Assembly: GCA_964598395.1 (NCBI GenBank)
Contig: CAZRBW010000002.1
Span: 55,504 to 119,503, forward strand
Reading direction: 5' to 3'
DNA: 64,000 bases
Source of the DNA: CAXBDP01 sp964598395
Lineage (GTDB): Bacteria > Bacteroidota > Bacteroidia > Cytophagales > Cyclobacteriaceae
Within the stretch, counting starts at the first letter, position 1. Each line of letters begins with the position of its first letter. The notes below the pieces were generated by a model, which saw only the letters and a list, made by a program, of their open reading frames with translations, was not told where the DNA came from and did not search any database. Below, in pieces: positions 18,306 through 27,694 of the stretch. The position numbers were made by a program, and so were the translations under genes.

Positions 18306-19025
18306 CTAATCCATATCAATATTTCGCTGAACTTTAAGTTCCAAACTACCCAATTCCATTGCTACCAAGTTGCCCTGACCTGGACGGTCATTATAAACAC
18401 ATCCATTGTCCAAATCCACAAATGAATAGGCAGAACTTTCGATACACTCTTTGATGAAATCTAAATGAACTGGCACATGCCCGTGCACTACTTTGCGATT
18501 TTTTATCTTGTCCTTATCAACTTTAAAATCTCGAATCCAAAGCATGGAATGCTTATCTTCTAATGGATTATCAATTTCGAAGTTGAAACCAGCATGCACC
18601 ATCGCAAATGAAGGCGTTAATATATAATAATGGAGCTTTTCTAACCAATCAATATAGTGCTTTGGAATGTCTTTGATATCCTCAACCCCGAAGCTTTTCA
18701 TTGCCTTATCACCACCATAGCTAAACCACGCTAACTTTTTATGATTCTTGGGTTTTTTCCAAAAGCTCGATTTCATGTTAAATTCGCCATGATAAGCTTC
18801 AATCATGCTAATCTCGTGATTGCCCATTATAGCCTTCACTTCAAAGGCATCCTCAAGTTCAATTATATAATCTAGTACTTGTCTAGACCCAGGTCCTCGA
18901 TCGATATAATCTCCTAAGAAAATAAGCTCATCACCTCTAGACGGTACAATTCGCTCTTCCACAAGTGCTTTCAGAGATTTGTTGCAACCATGGACATCGC
19001 CTATCACCCAACTTTTACTCATCAA
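18306..19025 (-). CDS. PPP-family metallophosphoesterase (serine/threonine protein phosphatase-like)
   Basis: The 239-residue protein has the three PPP signature motifs in order: GDVHG (9-13), GDYIDRG (38-44) and GNHE (68-71). Later metal-binding histidines lie in VHAGF and VVHGHVPV. These residues hold the two-metal centre of bacterial PrpA/PrpB and ApaH-type enzymes. It could dephosphorylate proteins, or cleave diadenosine tetraphosphate or another phosphoester, and the sequence does not decide which. Start is at Met1 or Met2, one codon apart. It is cytoplasmic, with no signal. It converges on the VOC gene with zero bases between stops. Confidence 0.92.
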   Translation of the reverse strand: MMSKSWVIGDVHGCNKSLKALVEERIVPSRGDELIFLGDYIDRGPGSRQVLDYIIELEDAFEVKAIMGNHEISMIEAYHGEFNMKSSFWKKPKNHKKLAWFSYGGDKAMKSFGVEDIKDIPKHYIDWLEKLHYYILTPSFAMVHAGFNFEIDNPLEDKHSMLWIRDFKVDKDKIKNRKVVHGHVPVHLDFIKECIESSAYSFVDLDNGCVYNDRPGQGNLVAMELGSLELKVQRNIDMD

Positions 19026-19089
19026 AACAAAAAATTTAATTAATCAAAGGTAAGCATCAAAGTCCTAATAGATAGTAGAAATCGAGAGG

Positions 19090-21774
19090 TTAATTGCCCG
19101 TTTTGGTGGTATCCGGCTTTACTACTTTAGTCGTATCTATTTTTACTGTGCTAGTATCTTTTTTCGGTGGTTCTACTTCTTTCCTTATCATATTTCCAAT
19201 TCCTCTCAAAGCTCTATTTTTGGCCGCATCAGCTTCTTTACGCAAAGAGTCTTGAACTACCTGCCTAAGACTATCAGTCCTTTGCTTTAGCGCCACTGCA
19301 AGCGAATCTCGCACCGACTGAAGCGTATCGGTCATCATTTGACCTGCTGTCCTTCCTCCCATATTAATCCCTAAGAAACTAGCTACACTTTGGTCTAGCC
19401 TATTTTCCAGACTTATCCTTGGCTGTGAATATGTACCAGTCATGGCCAAGTCAAGTTTAATTTCATTTGCTGTATTTACAGGCCTATTTACCATATTACT
19501 CAAAAAGCCTGATGCAGTAGTGCCAAACTTACTAGCAGGAATTGTCAATGCGATAGCGTAGTCGAGTGAACCATCGAAACCCGTGCTCCCTGAAATTACG
19601 CTACTGTAATCTCCCCAAGCTACATTAAATGGCTGCACACTCAGTTTCCCGTCTTTAAACTCAGTTTTCATTATCAAATCCTTGAAGGCCATATTCTTAA
19701 GATTGATCTTAGCAAACTGAGAAATTGTATTAACAATAGGCGCATCTTGAAGATTGGCATTTAGTAATCTCACCAGACCTGCGCCATTTAGGCTTGTCAT
19801 CACTGGCATCAAATCTTGGCCAAGAAGCCCACTAATTTTAAATGAAGTATTGAATAACCCCTCTGCATGGCGAGCAATTGGAGCAAAAGCTTGAACCGTC
19901 TCCAAATTCATAAATGCCGACTTAATTGGCATATCATTGATGGCAAAATCAAAATTGAAAGCNNNNNNNNNNNNNNNNNNNNNNNNNNNNNNNNNNNNNN
20001 NNNNNNNNNNNNNNNNNNNNNNNNNNNNNNNNNNNNNNNNNNNNNNNNNNNNNNNNNNNNNNAAATCTTCTCCTACATAGGAAAAAGCTTTTAAATCCAT
20101 TTTGCCAGATGTAGGCAATTGACTGTATCGTTCATTTTCTAGGTCAGAATACTTGCCTTTGGTGCTCAACTCGCCATTCAATTTTCCTTTTAGCACTGTA
20201 CCTGGAGCCAATCCAGCAAAGGCGCTCATTTGTTCTAAATCGATATTTCCTTTGATAAATGCATCCCAAGTATAATCTTCGAGATTAGTTAGCAGCAATT
20301 TCCCTTCAAGTGGCTCGCCTTGAAAAGTGAATGAAAACGGCTCAATCGAGACACGCGTATCGGCCAAACGGCGGGAGGTATTGAGGATGGTACTTGTAAA
20401 ATTCAGCTGCTCGATTGGCGCAGGCAAGTCAGGTGTATTGATACTTCCATTTGTCAGCTTAAATAAGCCATCGATGGTTGGTATTATATTCCGCGTGCTA
20501 TCATATATACCTTGGGCTTTTACATCCAAATCTAAATCCCCTGCCAACGAGTAGCCTTCCATTGGGAATAAATCCATTAACTCCTGCAGTGGAAATGCTG
20601 CTTTTAACTGCCCATCCATTTCATAGTCTCGGAGATTGGCAATTTTTAAGCGGCCAGTTACAGGGTTCTTACCGAGCGTAGCGCTGAAATTTGGAATATC
20701 TATAGATGTATTGTCTAATATTCCGTCTGTGTTTACGATACTAATTTTCAGATTTACTTTTTCAACTGCTGAGGGTAAATCTGGGTATTTGAAATTACCA
20801 TTCTCCATAGCCAAGTCGAAATTGAAACTTGGTATTCTTGAATCATCATAAGCATAAATACCCTTGACCCCCGCATCGAAATCGAAAGTGCCATTGGCCG
20901 AAAGTCCTTCGAATCCTTCATTATAAATACCCTGGACTAATGAAAGTAGATTTTTAAATTCGTTCTGATCTGTAGCAAAACTCATATCAAAATCAACGCC
21001 TTCTTCCAATAGAGTTAATTGGCCATTGGTGTTAAAAATAAATTGATTTATGCGGATGGTATTTTCTTTGAATTGATACAAATTTTTAAGCAAATCAATT
21101 CCTAGTGTGGCATCAAGAGCAATTTCTTTTTTGGACAAATAGCTAATGCCATCATACATCATATCCACTTTTTCGGCCAATGCTTGCGTACGAACGTCGA
21201 AAATATCTGCTGTGAAATCTCCATCACCTGTTGCATCAAGTCCATCTATGAAGGTAGAAAATTTCAAATCTTGATCGTCGTATCGGAATTTAGCATTTAC
21301 TACCTCAAACCTCTTGAGGGCAAGCGGATTGGAAGCTTCGTCTGTAGCTAGCTCTGATTCTTCGCTATTATCACTTAGATAAATATCATAATTGGCTTTT
21401 CCTCCCGCCAATACTTTCACCGAAATACTTGGATTCTCAAGTCGAATTAGGTTAACCTCAGGCTCTTTGTCAACCAAAATTTTCCACAAATTCAAATGCA
21501 TTATAGTATTACTTGCGGCATATAAAGTGTCTTTTTCAAATTCACCTTTACCTACAATTGTTAAATCCCGAACGGCAACACTTAAACTTGGAAAAGCGCG
21601 CAAGCCACTTATAGAAATTTGATCTAAATTCAGATTTACTTGAGCATCGAGATTTTGCTCCATTCTGAACTTTGCTTCATTAAAGATTTGCTCTTTGAAC
21701 AAAACTGGAATTAGGATGAGCAATAAAAAAATAGCGGCTATAACCGAGATAATAATAATGGCAACTTTTTTCAT
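19090..21774 (-). CDS. AsmA-like family inner-membrane protein, interrupted by an assembly gap
   Basis: The ATG at 21772-21774 (MKKVAIIIISVIAAIFLLLI) starts an N-terminal membrane anchor; the longer frame adds 16 unlikely residues. The protein continues as a repetitive beta-rich AsmA/TamB-like periplasmic region, with DUF748-like repeats such as GNFKYPDLPSAVEKVNLKI and GSINTPDLPAPIEQLNFTS. It ends in an AsmA C-terminal module (GLLGQDLMPVMTSLNGAGL) and a charged tail rich in Lys, Asp and Thr. AsmA-like proteins form lipid-conducting bridges between the membranes and affect outer-membrane lipid homeostasis. The 100-N block at 19963-20062 removes part of the middle. The frame is preserved across it, but the true missing length is unknown. 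It carries octamers at 20371 and 21401. Confidence 0.87.
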   Translation of the reverse strand: MKKVAIIIISVIAAIFLLLILIPVLFKEQIFNEAKFRMEQNLDAQVNLNLDQISISGLRAFPSLSVAVRDLTIVGKGEFEKDTLYAASNTIMHLNLWKILVDKEPEVNLIRLENPSISVKVLAGGKANYDIYLSDNSEESELATDEASNPLALKRFEVVNAKFRYDDQDLKFSTFIDGLDATGDGDFTADIFDVRTQALAEKVDMMYDGISYLSKKEIALDATLGIDLLKNLYQFKENTIRINQFIFNTNGQLTLLEEGVDFDMSFATDQNEFKNLLSLVQGIYNEGFEGLSANGTFDFDAGVKGIYAYDDSRIPSFNFDLAMENGNFKYPDLPSAVEKVNLKISIVNTDGILDNTSIDIPNFSATLGKNPVTGRLKIANLRDYEMDGQLKAAFPLQELMDLFPMEGYSLAGDLDLDVKAQGIYDSTRNIIPTIDGLFKLTNGSINTPDLPAPIEQLNFTSTILNTSRRLADTRVSIEPFSFTFQGEPLEGKLLLTNLEDYTWDAFIKGNIDLEQMSAFAGLAPGTVLKGKLNGELSTKGKYSDLENERYSQLPTSGKMDLKAFSYVGEDXXXXXXXXXXXXXXXXXXXXXXXXXXXXXXXXXXAFNFDFAINDMPIKSAFMNLETVQAFAPIARHAEGLFNTSFKISGLLGQDLMPVMTSLNGAGLVRLLNANLQDAPIVNTISQFAKINLKNMAFKDLIMKTEFKDGKLSVQPFNVAWGDYSSVISGSTGFDGSLDYAIALTIPASKFGTTASGFLSNMVNRPVNTANEIKLDLAMTGTYSQPRISLENRLDQSVASFLGINMGGRTAGQMMTDTLQSVRDSLAVALKQRTDSLRQVVQDSLRKEADAAKNRALRGIGNMIRKEVEPPKKDTSTVKIDTTKVVKPDTTKTGN
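19963..20062. other. Assembly gap of 100 N
   Basis: Exactly 100 undetermined bases interrupt the AsmA-like gene. A round 100 is the usual placeholder for a gap of unknown size. My memory of the family is that more than 100 residues normally separate the flanking segments, so the real gap may be several hundred bases. Confidence 0.99.
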
Positions 21775-22011
21775 GATATATGTAATACGAAAAAACGGTT
21801 CAAGAAATTTCCTAGTTAACAATTGTTCCTAAAATCTTTATCGAAAATGAACAATAATAGTTCAAACAGGAAGGTTTTATCTTTGAAATTAAAACTAAAC
21901 TCATCATGCAATATCTATGCGAATAAATTTCATTATTTTTAAAGATTGAATTTACTCAATTTATGGCCTTTTATAAGCGCAATGAAAGAATTTGATTAAA
22001 GACCAAATACC

Positions 22012-22629
22012 ATGGAAATTTCTAAAAGAACCAAAAATAAACTCCAGCGCTCAAAGAAAATATTAGACGTCGCAGAATCCATTTTTATGGAAAGAGGAGT
22101 CATAGAAACGACAATGGATGAAATTGCTCAAGAAGTAGGCATGAGTAAAGCTACCCTTTATGTTTACTATCGCAGCAAGGATGAATTATTCAAAGAAATT
22201 GCAAAGCGTGGGCATAATCATTTACTCAATCGCTTTGTAAAAGATATAGAAAGTGCCAAAAATGGCTTTCATAAGGTACGAGCAATGGGTCTTACATTTT
22301 TTGCATTTGCGCAAGAACAGCCAGATTACTATAAATTCATGTCCTTTTTCGAGCCCAAAAGCCCTGAGAAATTCCAAAAGATTGCTACCCTAATGGTACT
22401 GGACATTGTGCACTTACTAGAAAAATGCCTGAAAGAAGGAATAGAAGATGGAAGTATCAAGCCCAATATTGATCCAAGCCTGATTTCAAAATCGCTTTGG
22501 GCCATGGCTTCTGGAGTAGTTCAATTGATTTCGGTAAAAGGAAATATACTTGCCAAAGAAACCGGCACCTCCCCAAAACAAATGATCCAAGGCTTTTTCG
22601 ATGTGGTAGAAGGTAGCATCAAAAGTTGA
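22012..22629 (+). CDS. TetR/AcrR family transcriptional regulator
   Basis: The 205-residue protein has an N-terminal TetR helix-turn-helix (about 12-60), with TTMDEIAQEVGMSKATLYVY followed by YRSKDELF, and a C-terminal helical ligand-binding domain (about 75-200). These proteins usually repress transport, fatty-acid or stress genes until a small ligand binds. It starts 237 bases upstream of its convergent-free side (divergent to the AsmA-like gene), and 59 bases before the photolyase gene on the same strand, so it may be cotranscribed with the photolyase. TATCTTTG at 21878-21885 is a perfect -7-like box but lacks a clear -33 partner. Targets are unknown; the nearby aldehyde dehydrogenase/GMC operon has an operator-like dyad. 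Confidence 0.93.
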   Translation: MEISKRTKNKLQRSKKILDVAESIFMERGVIETTMDEIAQEVGMSKATLYVYYRSKDELFKEIAKRGHNHLLNRFVKDIESAKNGFHKVRAMGLTFFAFAQEQPDYYKFMSFFEPKSPEKFQKIATLMVLDIVHLLEKCLKEGIEDGSIKPNIDPSLISKSLWAMASGVVQLISVKGNILAKETGTSPKQMIQGFFDVVEGSIKS

Positions 22630-22688
22630 TTTATTAAGCTCATCACAAACTTTGCTGCTTTTGTGGAGTTATTTCCTAAAACCTAGCA

Positions 22689-24227
22689 ATGGCAAATAAA
22701 ACCCTAAGACTGATCCTCGGCGATCAACTCAATAGTCAGCATTCATGGTTTGCAGTGCGATCTGATAATGTTACTTATTTGATGATCGAAGCACATGCCG
22801 AAAGTGAGTATGTAAGCCACCACATTCAGAAAATTGTAGCCTTTTTTTCTTCTATGAGGGCGTTTGCCAATCAGCTTGAAGAAAATGGACATAAAGTCAT
22901 CTATGTGAAATTGGATGATCCAGACAATAAGAAAAGTATTTCCGCTAACGTGAAATGGCTTGTTGAAAAAAAAGACTTCAGCAGATTTGAATATCAATTG
23001 CCCGATGAGTATCGATTAGATCAAGAGCTAAGTAAATTATCGAGTCAGCTCTCAATACCAATTACAGCAGCAGATTCTGAGCATTTTTTGACCTCCCGCC
23101 ATGAATTAGCCACTTTTTTTAAAGGCAAGAAAACCTATCTCATGGAAAGTTTTTATCGCAGTATGCGCAAAAAATATGACCTGCTAATGGTAAATAACGA
23201 ACCTGAGGGTGGAAAGTGGAATTTCGATCATGATAACAGACATGGCTGGACAGAGAATTTCAAAGCATCTGAACCACTATTGTTTGACAAGGATGTCAGT
23301 GATATAGTAGTAATGCTCAAAAAGGAGAAAATTGCAAGTATTGGCAATATTGATGAAAAACATTTTCCTTGGCCTACCAATCGTGATGAATCGCTACAAC
23401 TTCTAGCGTATTTTCTTAAGAATCAGCTTCAGGAATTTGGCACTTATCAGGATATGATGGACACTCGGTCCACCTATCTCAATCACTCTCGTCTTTCCTT
23501 TTCCATCAATGTAAAGATGCTAAGTCCACTTGAAGTGGTAAGCGAAACCATTGATTATTGGAGAGAAAATCAGGATGCTATTTCCATTTCGCAAGTGGAG
23601 GGATTCATAAGGCAGATTGTAGGTTGGCGAGAATATATGCGTGGAGTATATTGGGCCAAAATGCCTGAATATGCTCACTTGAATTATTTCGAGCATTCGC
23701 GAAAGCTTCCATCGTGGTTTTGGGATGGCAACACCAAAATGAATTGCTTATCCAAAACCATCAAAGGCTCCTTGGATAATGCCTACGCTCATCATATTCA
23801 GCGGCTAATGGTGACTGGGAATTTCGCTTTGCTTGCAGGCATTGACCCTTCCGAACTCGATTTATGGTATTTAGGAATTTATATTGACGCAATTGAATGG
23901 GTCGAAATCACCAATACCCGAGGCATGAGCCAGTTTGCAGATGGTGGATTGGTAGGCACGAAGCCATATGTATCTACCAGTAATTATCTAGACAAAATGA
24001 GCAATTACTGCAAAACTTGCCATTATAGTAAAACCAAGCGGGAGGGAGAAAAGGCTTGTCCATTCAACAGCCTTTATTGGAATTTTTACCACGTAAATAG
24101 AAATAAGCTAGAGAAAAATCCTCGTATTGGTTTTGTATATAATACGCTAGACAAGATGAAGGATTCCAATAAATCTGCTCTGATTAATCAAGCGGAAAAA
24201 TATTTAGAAAACCTCGATTCTCTGTAA
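22689..24227 (+). CDS. phrB: Cryptochrome/photolyase-related protein of the iron-sulfur bacterial class (FeS-BCP, PhrB-like)
   Basis: The 512-residue protein belongs to the bacterial deoxyribodipyrimidine photolyase-related group: an N-terminal Rossmann antenna domain (LRLILGDQLNSQHSWF) and a C-terminal FAD-binding helical domain (GFIRQIVGWREYMRGVYW, AHHIQRLMVTGNFALL). The four Cys residues that hold the 4Fe-4S cluster are present: C353 (MNCLSKT), C441 and C444 (YCKTCHYS), and C457 (KACPF). Their spacing (88, 3, 13) is the same as in Agrobacterium PhrB (350, 438, 441, 454) as I remember it. The likely reaction is light-driven repair of (6-4) photoproducts. It follows a TetR gene on the same strand. 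Octamers at 23092 and 24038. Its stop lies one base from the stop of the convergent GMC gene. Confidence 0.93.
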   Translation: MANKTLRLILGDQLNSQHSWFAVRSDNVTYLMIEAHAESEYVSHHIQKIVAFFSSMRAFANQLEENGHKVIYVKLDDPDNKKSISANVKWLVEKKDFSRFEYQLPDEYRLDQELSKLSSQLSIPITAADSEHFLTSRHELATFFKGKKTYLMESFYRSMRKKYDLLMVNNEPEGGKWNFDHDNRHGWTENFKASEPLLFDKDVSDIVVMLKKEKIASIGNIDEKHFPWPTNRDESLQLLAYFLKNQLQEFGTYQDMMDTRSTYLNHSRLSFSINVKMLSPLEVVSETIDYWRENQDAISISQVEGFIRQIVGWREYMRGVYWAKMPEYAHLNYFEHSRKLPSWFWDGNTKMNCLSKTIKGSLDNAYAHHIQRLMVTGNFALLAGIDPSELDLWYLGIYIDAIEWVEITNTRGMSQFADGGLVGTKPYVSTSNYLDKMSNYCKTCHYSKTKREGEKACPFNSLYWNFYHVNRNKLEKNPRIGFVYNTLDKMKDSNKSALINQAEKYLENLDSL

Positions 24228-24228
24228 C

Positions 24229-26208
24229 CTACCCAACTAGCTCTTTGGCTATGTGGTGCGCAATACCCATAATGGTGAGCATTGGGTTTGCACCACTTGC
24301 TGATGGGAAAGTACTTGCATCTGCTACATACAAGTTTTTAACCTCCCGCATTTCTCCATTGGGTTTTAGCGGATGCTTTTTATCATCTGCTCCCATTCGG
24401 CAGGTTCCCATCTGATGTGCTGTGAATAGCATATATTGGTTTGGTCGCCATCCCCAGTTTCGCATTTCATGACCGAAATTTTCTAACTGATCTATTCCTT
24501 GCTCCTTTTGGTAAATACGCATACTGTTATGTGGAAAATACACTTCTTCAGCACCTGCGATTAAATGAAGTCTTGCTGCTTCAATCATTCCTTTTTGTAA
24601 ATGCCTTAGGTCAAATTCTTTTAAATTATAAACGATATTAGGTTTTCCGTATACATCCACTGCAATTTTACCAGCATATTTATCTCTTGTCAAAACAATG
24701 AAACTTCCAATATTTTTGGCTTTCAGCATCATCCTTTTGTGTTCATAACCAGAAGTCCATGGAATAGACATTGCAAATTGCCCCAATTGGGTTGGCGGAG
24801 TCTCAAGCTTGAAACCATGATTACCTGAAATTCTTGTGAACTGATCGTTTACAGCACTCATCATCGGGCCGTACCACGAATTCATTTCCTTTCGATAATA
24901 TCCCGCAACCGCAACTGTTGGATGAAGGTGGAGATTTCGACCGATTTGCAAATGAGTAAGCCCACTTCGAATAAGTAAGGCCGGCGTATGAATAGCTCCA
25001 GCACATACGAATACTCTATCTGCTATAATTTTTATATTCTTTTTTTTGCCTTCTTTATCTGTATAAACTCCCTCTGCCCCCTTTATTTTACCCAATTCAA
25101 TTGTTAGCTTTAGAATTTCAGTATTGGCCATAATTCTGGCTCCTTTATCAAAAGCATCCTGCAAATACGTCTTCAGTGTGCTTTGTTTATCCCCGTATTG
25201 ATCGCCCAAACTTCCAAAACCTAACCTAAACATTTCCTGCTGCTCTGGTAATTTCTGGTTTATGGGTACTGTCCTAATTTTATGACCTAGCGATTTTGAA
25301 GATTCGTACAAAGCTTCATTTTGCGGATTGTGAAAATTATATTCGGCACTTACGCCAATTCTTTGAGCAACTTCATCAAGGCTATTTTGAAATGAATCCT
25401 CCGTAAAAAAAGAATTTCCATGAAGTTCTGCCCATTCCTGTCGGATATAATCTGGTGTTTGGAATGAGCCAGCCCAGTTTACGGTAGTTCCCCCACCTAA
25501 GCAGCTGCCCGCAAGTGCTGTGACTGCTCCATCTCTAGAATTCAATGCGCCAGATTGCTCATAGAGCTTACTTACCATTTCGACTTCTCGTTGGTTAAAA
25601 TCTGCTTCGTTGAAATAGCTGCCTTTTTCGACTACTAAAACTTCCAAACCAGCTTTACATAGTTCGCCTGCAATCACTCCTCCACCAGCCCCACTACCAA
25701 TTACAAGTGCTTGAGTAATGATAGTATCATCATTTGGCGGGAGGTAAAGCGAAATTGGTTTAGGTACAGGATTAGGTGTTGAGATTGGCCCTGGAAAACC
25801 AATTATTTCCCAAGATGGATGCCCATTTTCATCACTTAGCCCATAGGATAGAAAGGTGAAAATCTTTTTGAGTGAAGCAAAGCCTTTGCGTAATTTACCC
25901 TGCTTACTATTAGCCCAACTTATAAATAACTGCTCCCTTTCGTCAGGCGATAATGAAATAAAATTTTTAAATCCGCCTTTCCAAGTAAGTCCAAGTAGTG
26001 GGCTTTTCATTAATTTCAACAATTGGAAAAACTCTTTTTGATCAGCCTTTGATTGCTTACTTATTAGTAAAGCTACCCAATCTGTAGTGGCAATAATTCC
26101 ACCTTCAAATTGCCAAAATGCACCTTCTTTATCTTTAATGGCAGGCACAAAAGTATTTGCAATCTCCTTAAGTAGGATTTCCTGCCAGGGTTTCCAAGTA
26201 ATCATCAA
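24229..26208 (-). CDS. GMC oxidoreductase, long-chain alcohol oxidase (FAO)-like
   Basis: The 659-residue flavoprotein has an extra N-terminal helical region (1 to about 160), a dinucleotide-binding motif GSGAGGGVIAGELC at 171-184, and the GMC C-terminal domain with AHQMGTCRMG and a final NLYVADASTFPSASGANPML. This architecture matches long-chain fatty alcohol oxidases and other FAD-dependent alcohol oxidases rather than glucose oxidase. It probably oxidises a lipophilic primary alcohol to the aldehyde. The upstream aldehyde dehydrogenase gene ends at 26209, so the two are abutting and must be cotranscribed; together they would carry alcohol to carboxylic acid. It has no signal peptide. Octamers at 24342 and 25737. 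Confidence 0.9.
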   Translation of the reverse strand: MMITWKPWQEILLKEIANTFVPAIKDKEGAFWQFEGGIIATTDWVALLISKQSKADQKEFFQLLKLMKSPLLGLTWKGGFKNFISLSPDEREQLFISWANSKQGKLRKGFASLKKIFTFLSYGLSDENGHPSWEIIGFPGPISTPNPVPKPISLYLPPNDDTIITQALVIGSGAGGGVIAGELCKAGLEVLVVEKGSYFNEADFNQREVEMVSKLYEQSGALNSRDGAVTALAGSCLGGGTTVNWAGSFQTPDYIRQEWAELHGNSFFTEDSFQNSLDEVAQRIGVSAEYNFHNPQNEALYESSKSLGHKIRTVPINQKLPEQQEMFRLGFGSLGDQYGDKQSTLKTYLQDAFDKGARIMANTEILKLTIELGKIKGAEGVYTDKEGKKKNIKIIADRVFVCAGAIHTPALLIRSGLTHLQIGRNLHLHPTVAVAGYYRKEMNSWYGPMMSAVNDQFTRISGNHGFKLETPPTQLGQFAMSIPWTSGYEHKRMMLKAKNIGSFIVLTRDKYAGKIAVDVYGKPNIVYNLKEFDLRHLQKGMIEAARLHLIAGAEEVYFPHNSMRIYQKEQGIDQLENFGHEMRNWGWRPNQYMLFTAHQMGTCRMGADDKKHPLKPNGEMREVKNLYVADASTFPSASGANPMLTIMGIAHHIAKELVG

Positions 26209-27648
26209 TTAAAAATATTTCATGAGAAAATCAATCACTTTACGGGAGGTGGCGCTATAAGGTGGATAAAGCGGCTTCACTGCAGTGCGGCCAATTCGCT
26301 GCTTTAAAATTCCCTTCTCATTGGAAAATTCTTTGAACCCAAACAAGCCATGCGATTTCCCAATACCACTATTATTAACCCCACCAAATGGCAACTCATG
26401 ATTCATAAAGTGGATCAAACAATCGTTGATGCACACACCCCCTGCGCTTGTGTTTTTTAAAATTAACTGCTGATTTTCTGAAGATTTAGAGAAGATATAC
26501 TGGGCTAGCGGTTTGGGTCTATCATTGATAAAATCGACACATTCTTGAGCATCAGTATAAGTGACAATCGGTAATATTGGCCCGAAGATTTCCTCATCCA
26601 ATAGCAATGAGTCTTTAGAAATTTTTCGAATAATGGTAGGCGAGATAAATCTTTCATCCAATTTATACTTTCCTCCAATTGCGATTTCTGCTCCATTTAA
26701 TGCTGCTGAATCTATCAATTCCACCAATCGGAAATAATGCTTTTCATTTACAATCCTAGCGTAATTTGGTGAGTTATCAATACCTTTTCCATCATGGTCG
26801 AACATCTTACTTATTACCTTTCGCATTTCATCAATTAGCGCAAACTCAACATTTTGATGCACCAACAGATAATCAGGAGCAATGCAAGTTTGTCCATTGT
26901 TTACAAACTTTCCATATACAATCTTTTCGGCAGCATCTTCCAAATTGGCTGTTTCATCGATTATCGTTGGTGATTTACCTCCTAACTCAAGCGTAACTGA
27001 CGTTAGATTTTTGGCTGCGGCAGCCATTACAATTTTGCCAACGGCAGGACTTCCCGTAAAGAAAATATGATCAAAAGGTAATTCAAGCAATGTTTTGGAA
27101 ACTTCTATAGCTCCTTCGAATGCGACAACTTCAGAAGGCTCAAAGATATCGCTGCACATATCCACTATAAGTTTTGATGTATTGGGCGTCATCTCAGAGG
27201 GCTTCAAGATTGCTGTATTGCCTGCAGCAATAGCCGAAATAAGTGGACTCACAACTAATTGGAAGGGGTAGTTCCACGGAGCGATAATTAAACATACTCC
27301 CTTGGACTCAAATTGAATGTAAGAGCTTGTTCCCAAAAGTGTAAGCGGAGTATGCACCTTTTGCGGCTTCATCCATTTTTTGAGGTGCTTGATATTATAA
27401 TTTATATCAGACAGCACAGCAAATATCTCCGTAAGATCTACTTCTTCTGGTGGTTTGCTGAAATCCTTAAAAATTGCCTCCTTTATCTTTTCTCTATTCT
27501 CCTTTATCCATTTCTCCAGCCTTTTCAATTTATCTACTCGCTCGGTATATGACTCAAGCTTCGTCAATTTTGCTTGCTTCTGTTGAAGACGAAAAGCATA
27601 TTGAATATTTTCAATTTGCTCCTCAATTAATAGCTCTGTATTCATCAT
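26209..27648 (-). CDS. Aldehyde dehydrogenase, class 3/fatty-aldehyde type
   Basis: The 479-residue protein has the full ALDH set: the cofactor-binding APWNYPFQLV, GNTAILKPSE, FFTGSPAVGK, the general base Glu221 in LELGGKSP, and the nucleophile Cys255 in NNGQTCIAPDY. Length and the C-terminal RKVIDFLMKYF tail resemble class 3 and fatty-aldehyde dehydrogenases and coniferyl aldehyde dehydrogenases. It oxidises an aldehyde to an acid with NAD(P). Its stop codon is directly followed by the ATG of the GMC alcohol oxidase, which suggests a two-step alcohol to acid pathway. Start may be Met1 or Met2. A 9-base inverted repeat lies immediately upstream (27659-27694). Confidence 0.94.
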   Translation of the reverse strand: MMNTELLIEEQIENIQYAFRLQQKQAKLTKLESYTERVDKLKRLEKWIKENREKIKEAIFKDFSKPPEEVDLTEIFAVLSDINYNIKHLKKWMKPQKVHTPLTLLGTSSYIQFESKGVCLIIAPWNYPFQLVVSPLISAIAAGNTAILKPSEMTPNTSKLIVDMCSDIFEPSEVVAFEGAIEVSKTLLELPFDHIFFTGSPAVGKIVMAAAAKNLTSVTLELGGKSPTIIDETANLEDAAEKIVYGKFVNNGQTCIAPDYLLVHQNVEFALIDEMRKVISKMFDHDGKGIDNSPNYARIVNEKHYFRLVELIDSAALNGAEIAIGGKYKLDERFISPTIIRKISKDSLLLDEEIFGPILPIVTYTDAQECVDFINDRPKPLAQYIFSKSSENQQLILKNTSAGGVCINDCLIHFMNHELPFGGVNNSGIGKSHGLFGFKEFSNEKGILKQRIGRTAVKPLYPPYSATSRKVIDFLMKYF

Positions 27649-27658
27649 TTTTCTTTGC

Positions 27659-27694
27659 TGTCTTAGAAAGATAAATCATTTTTTATCTAAGACA
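27659..27694 (-). promoter_or_regulatory. Operator-like inverted repeat upstream of the aldehyde dehydrogenase operon
   Basis: TGTCTTAGA (27659-27667) and TCTAAGACA (27686-27694) form a perfect 9-base dyad with an 18-base spacer. An inner AGATAAA/TTTATCT pair overlaps it. It begins 10 bases upstream of the ATG and is not followed by a T-run on the coding strand, so an operator is more likely than a terminator. The TetR protein at 22012 is a candidate binder, but this is only inference. Confidence 0.5.

Noticed and set aside
24229..26208. GMC protein as a cellobiose or glucose dehydrogenase
   Set aside because: The N-terminal helical extension and linkage to an aldehyde dehydrogenase fit long-chain alcohol oxidases better.
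26242..26249. ACGGGAGG, and similar near-misses at 43963 (GCAGGAGG) and 57904 (GCGGGAGT)
   Set aside because: Each differs by one base from the octamer, so they were not counted; they may be decayed or chance sites.
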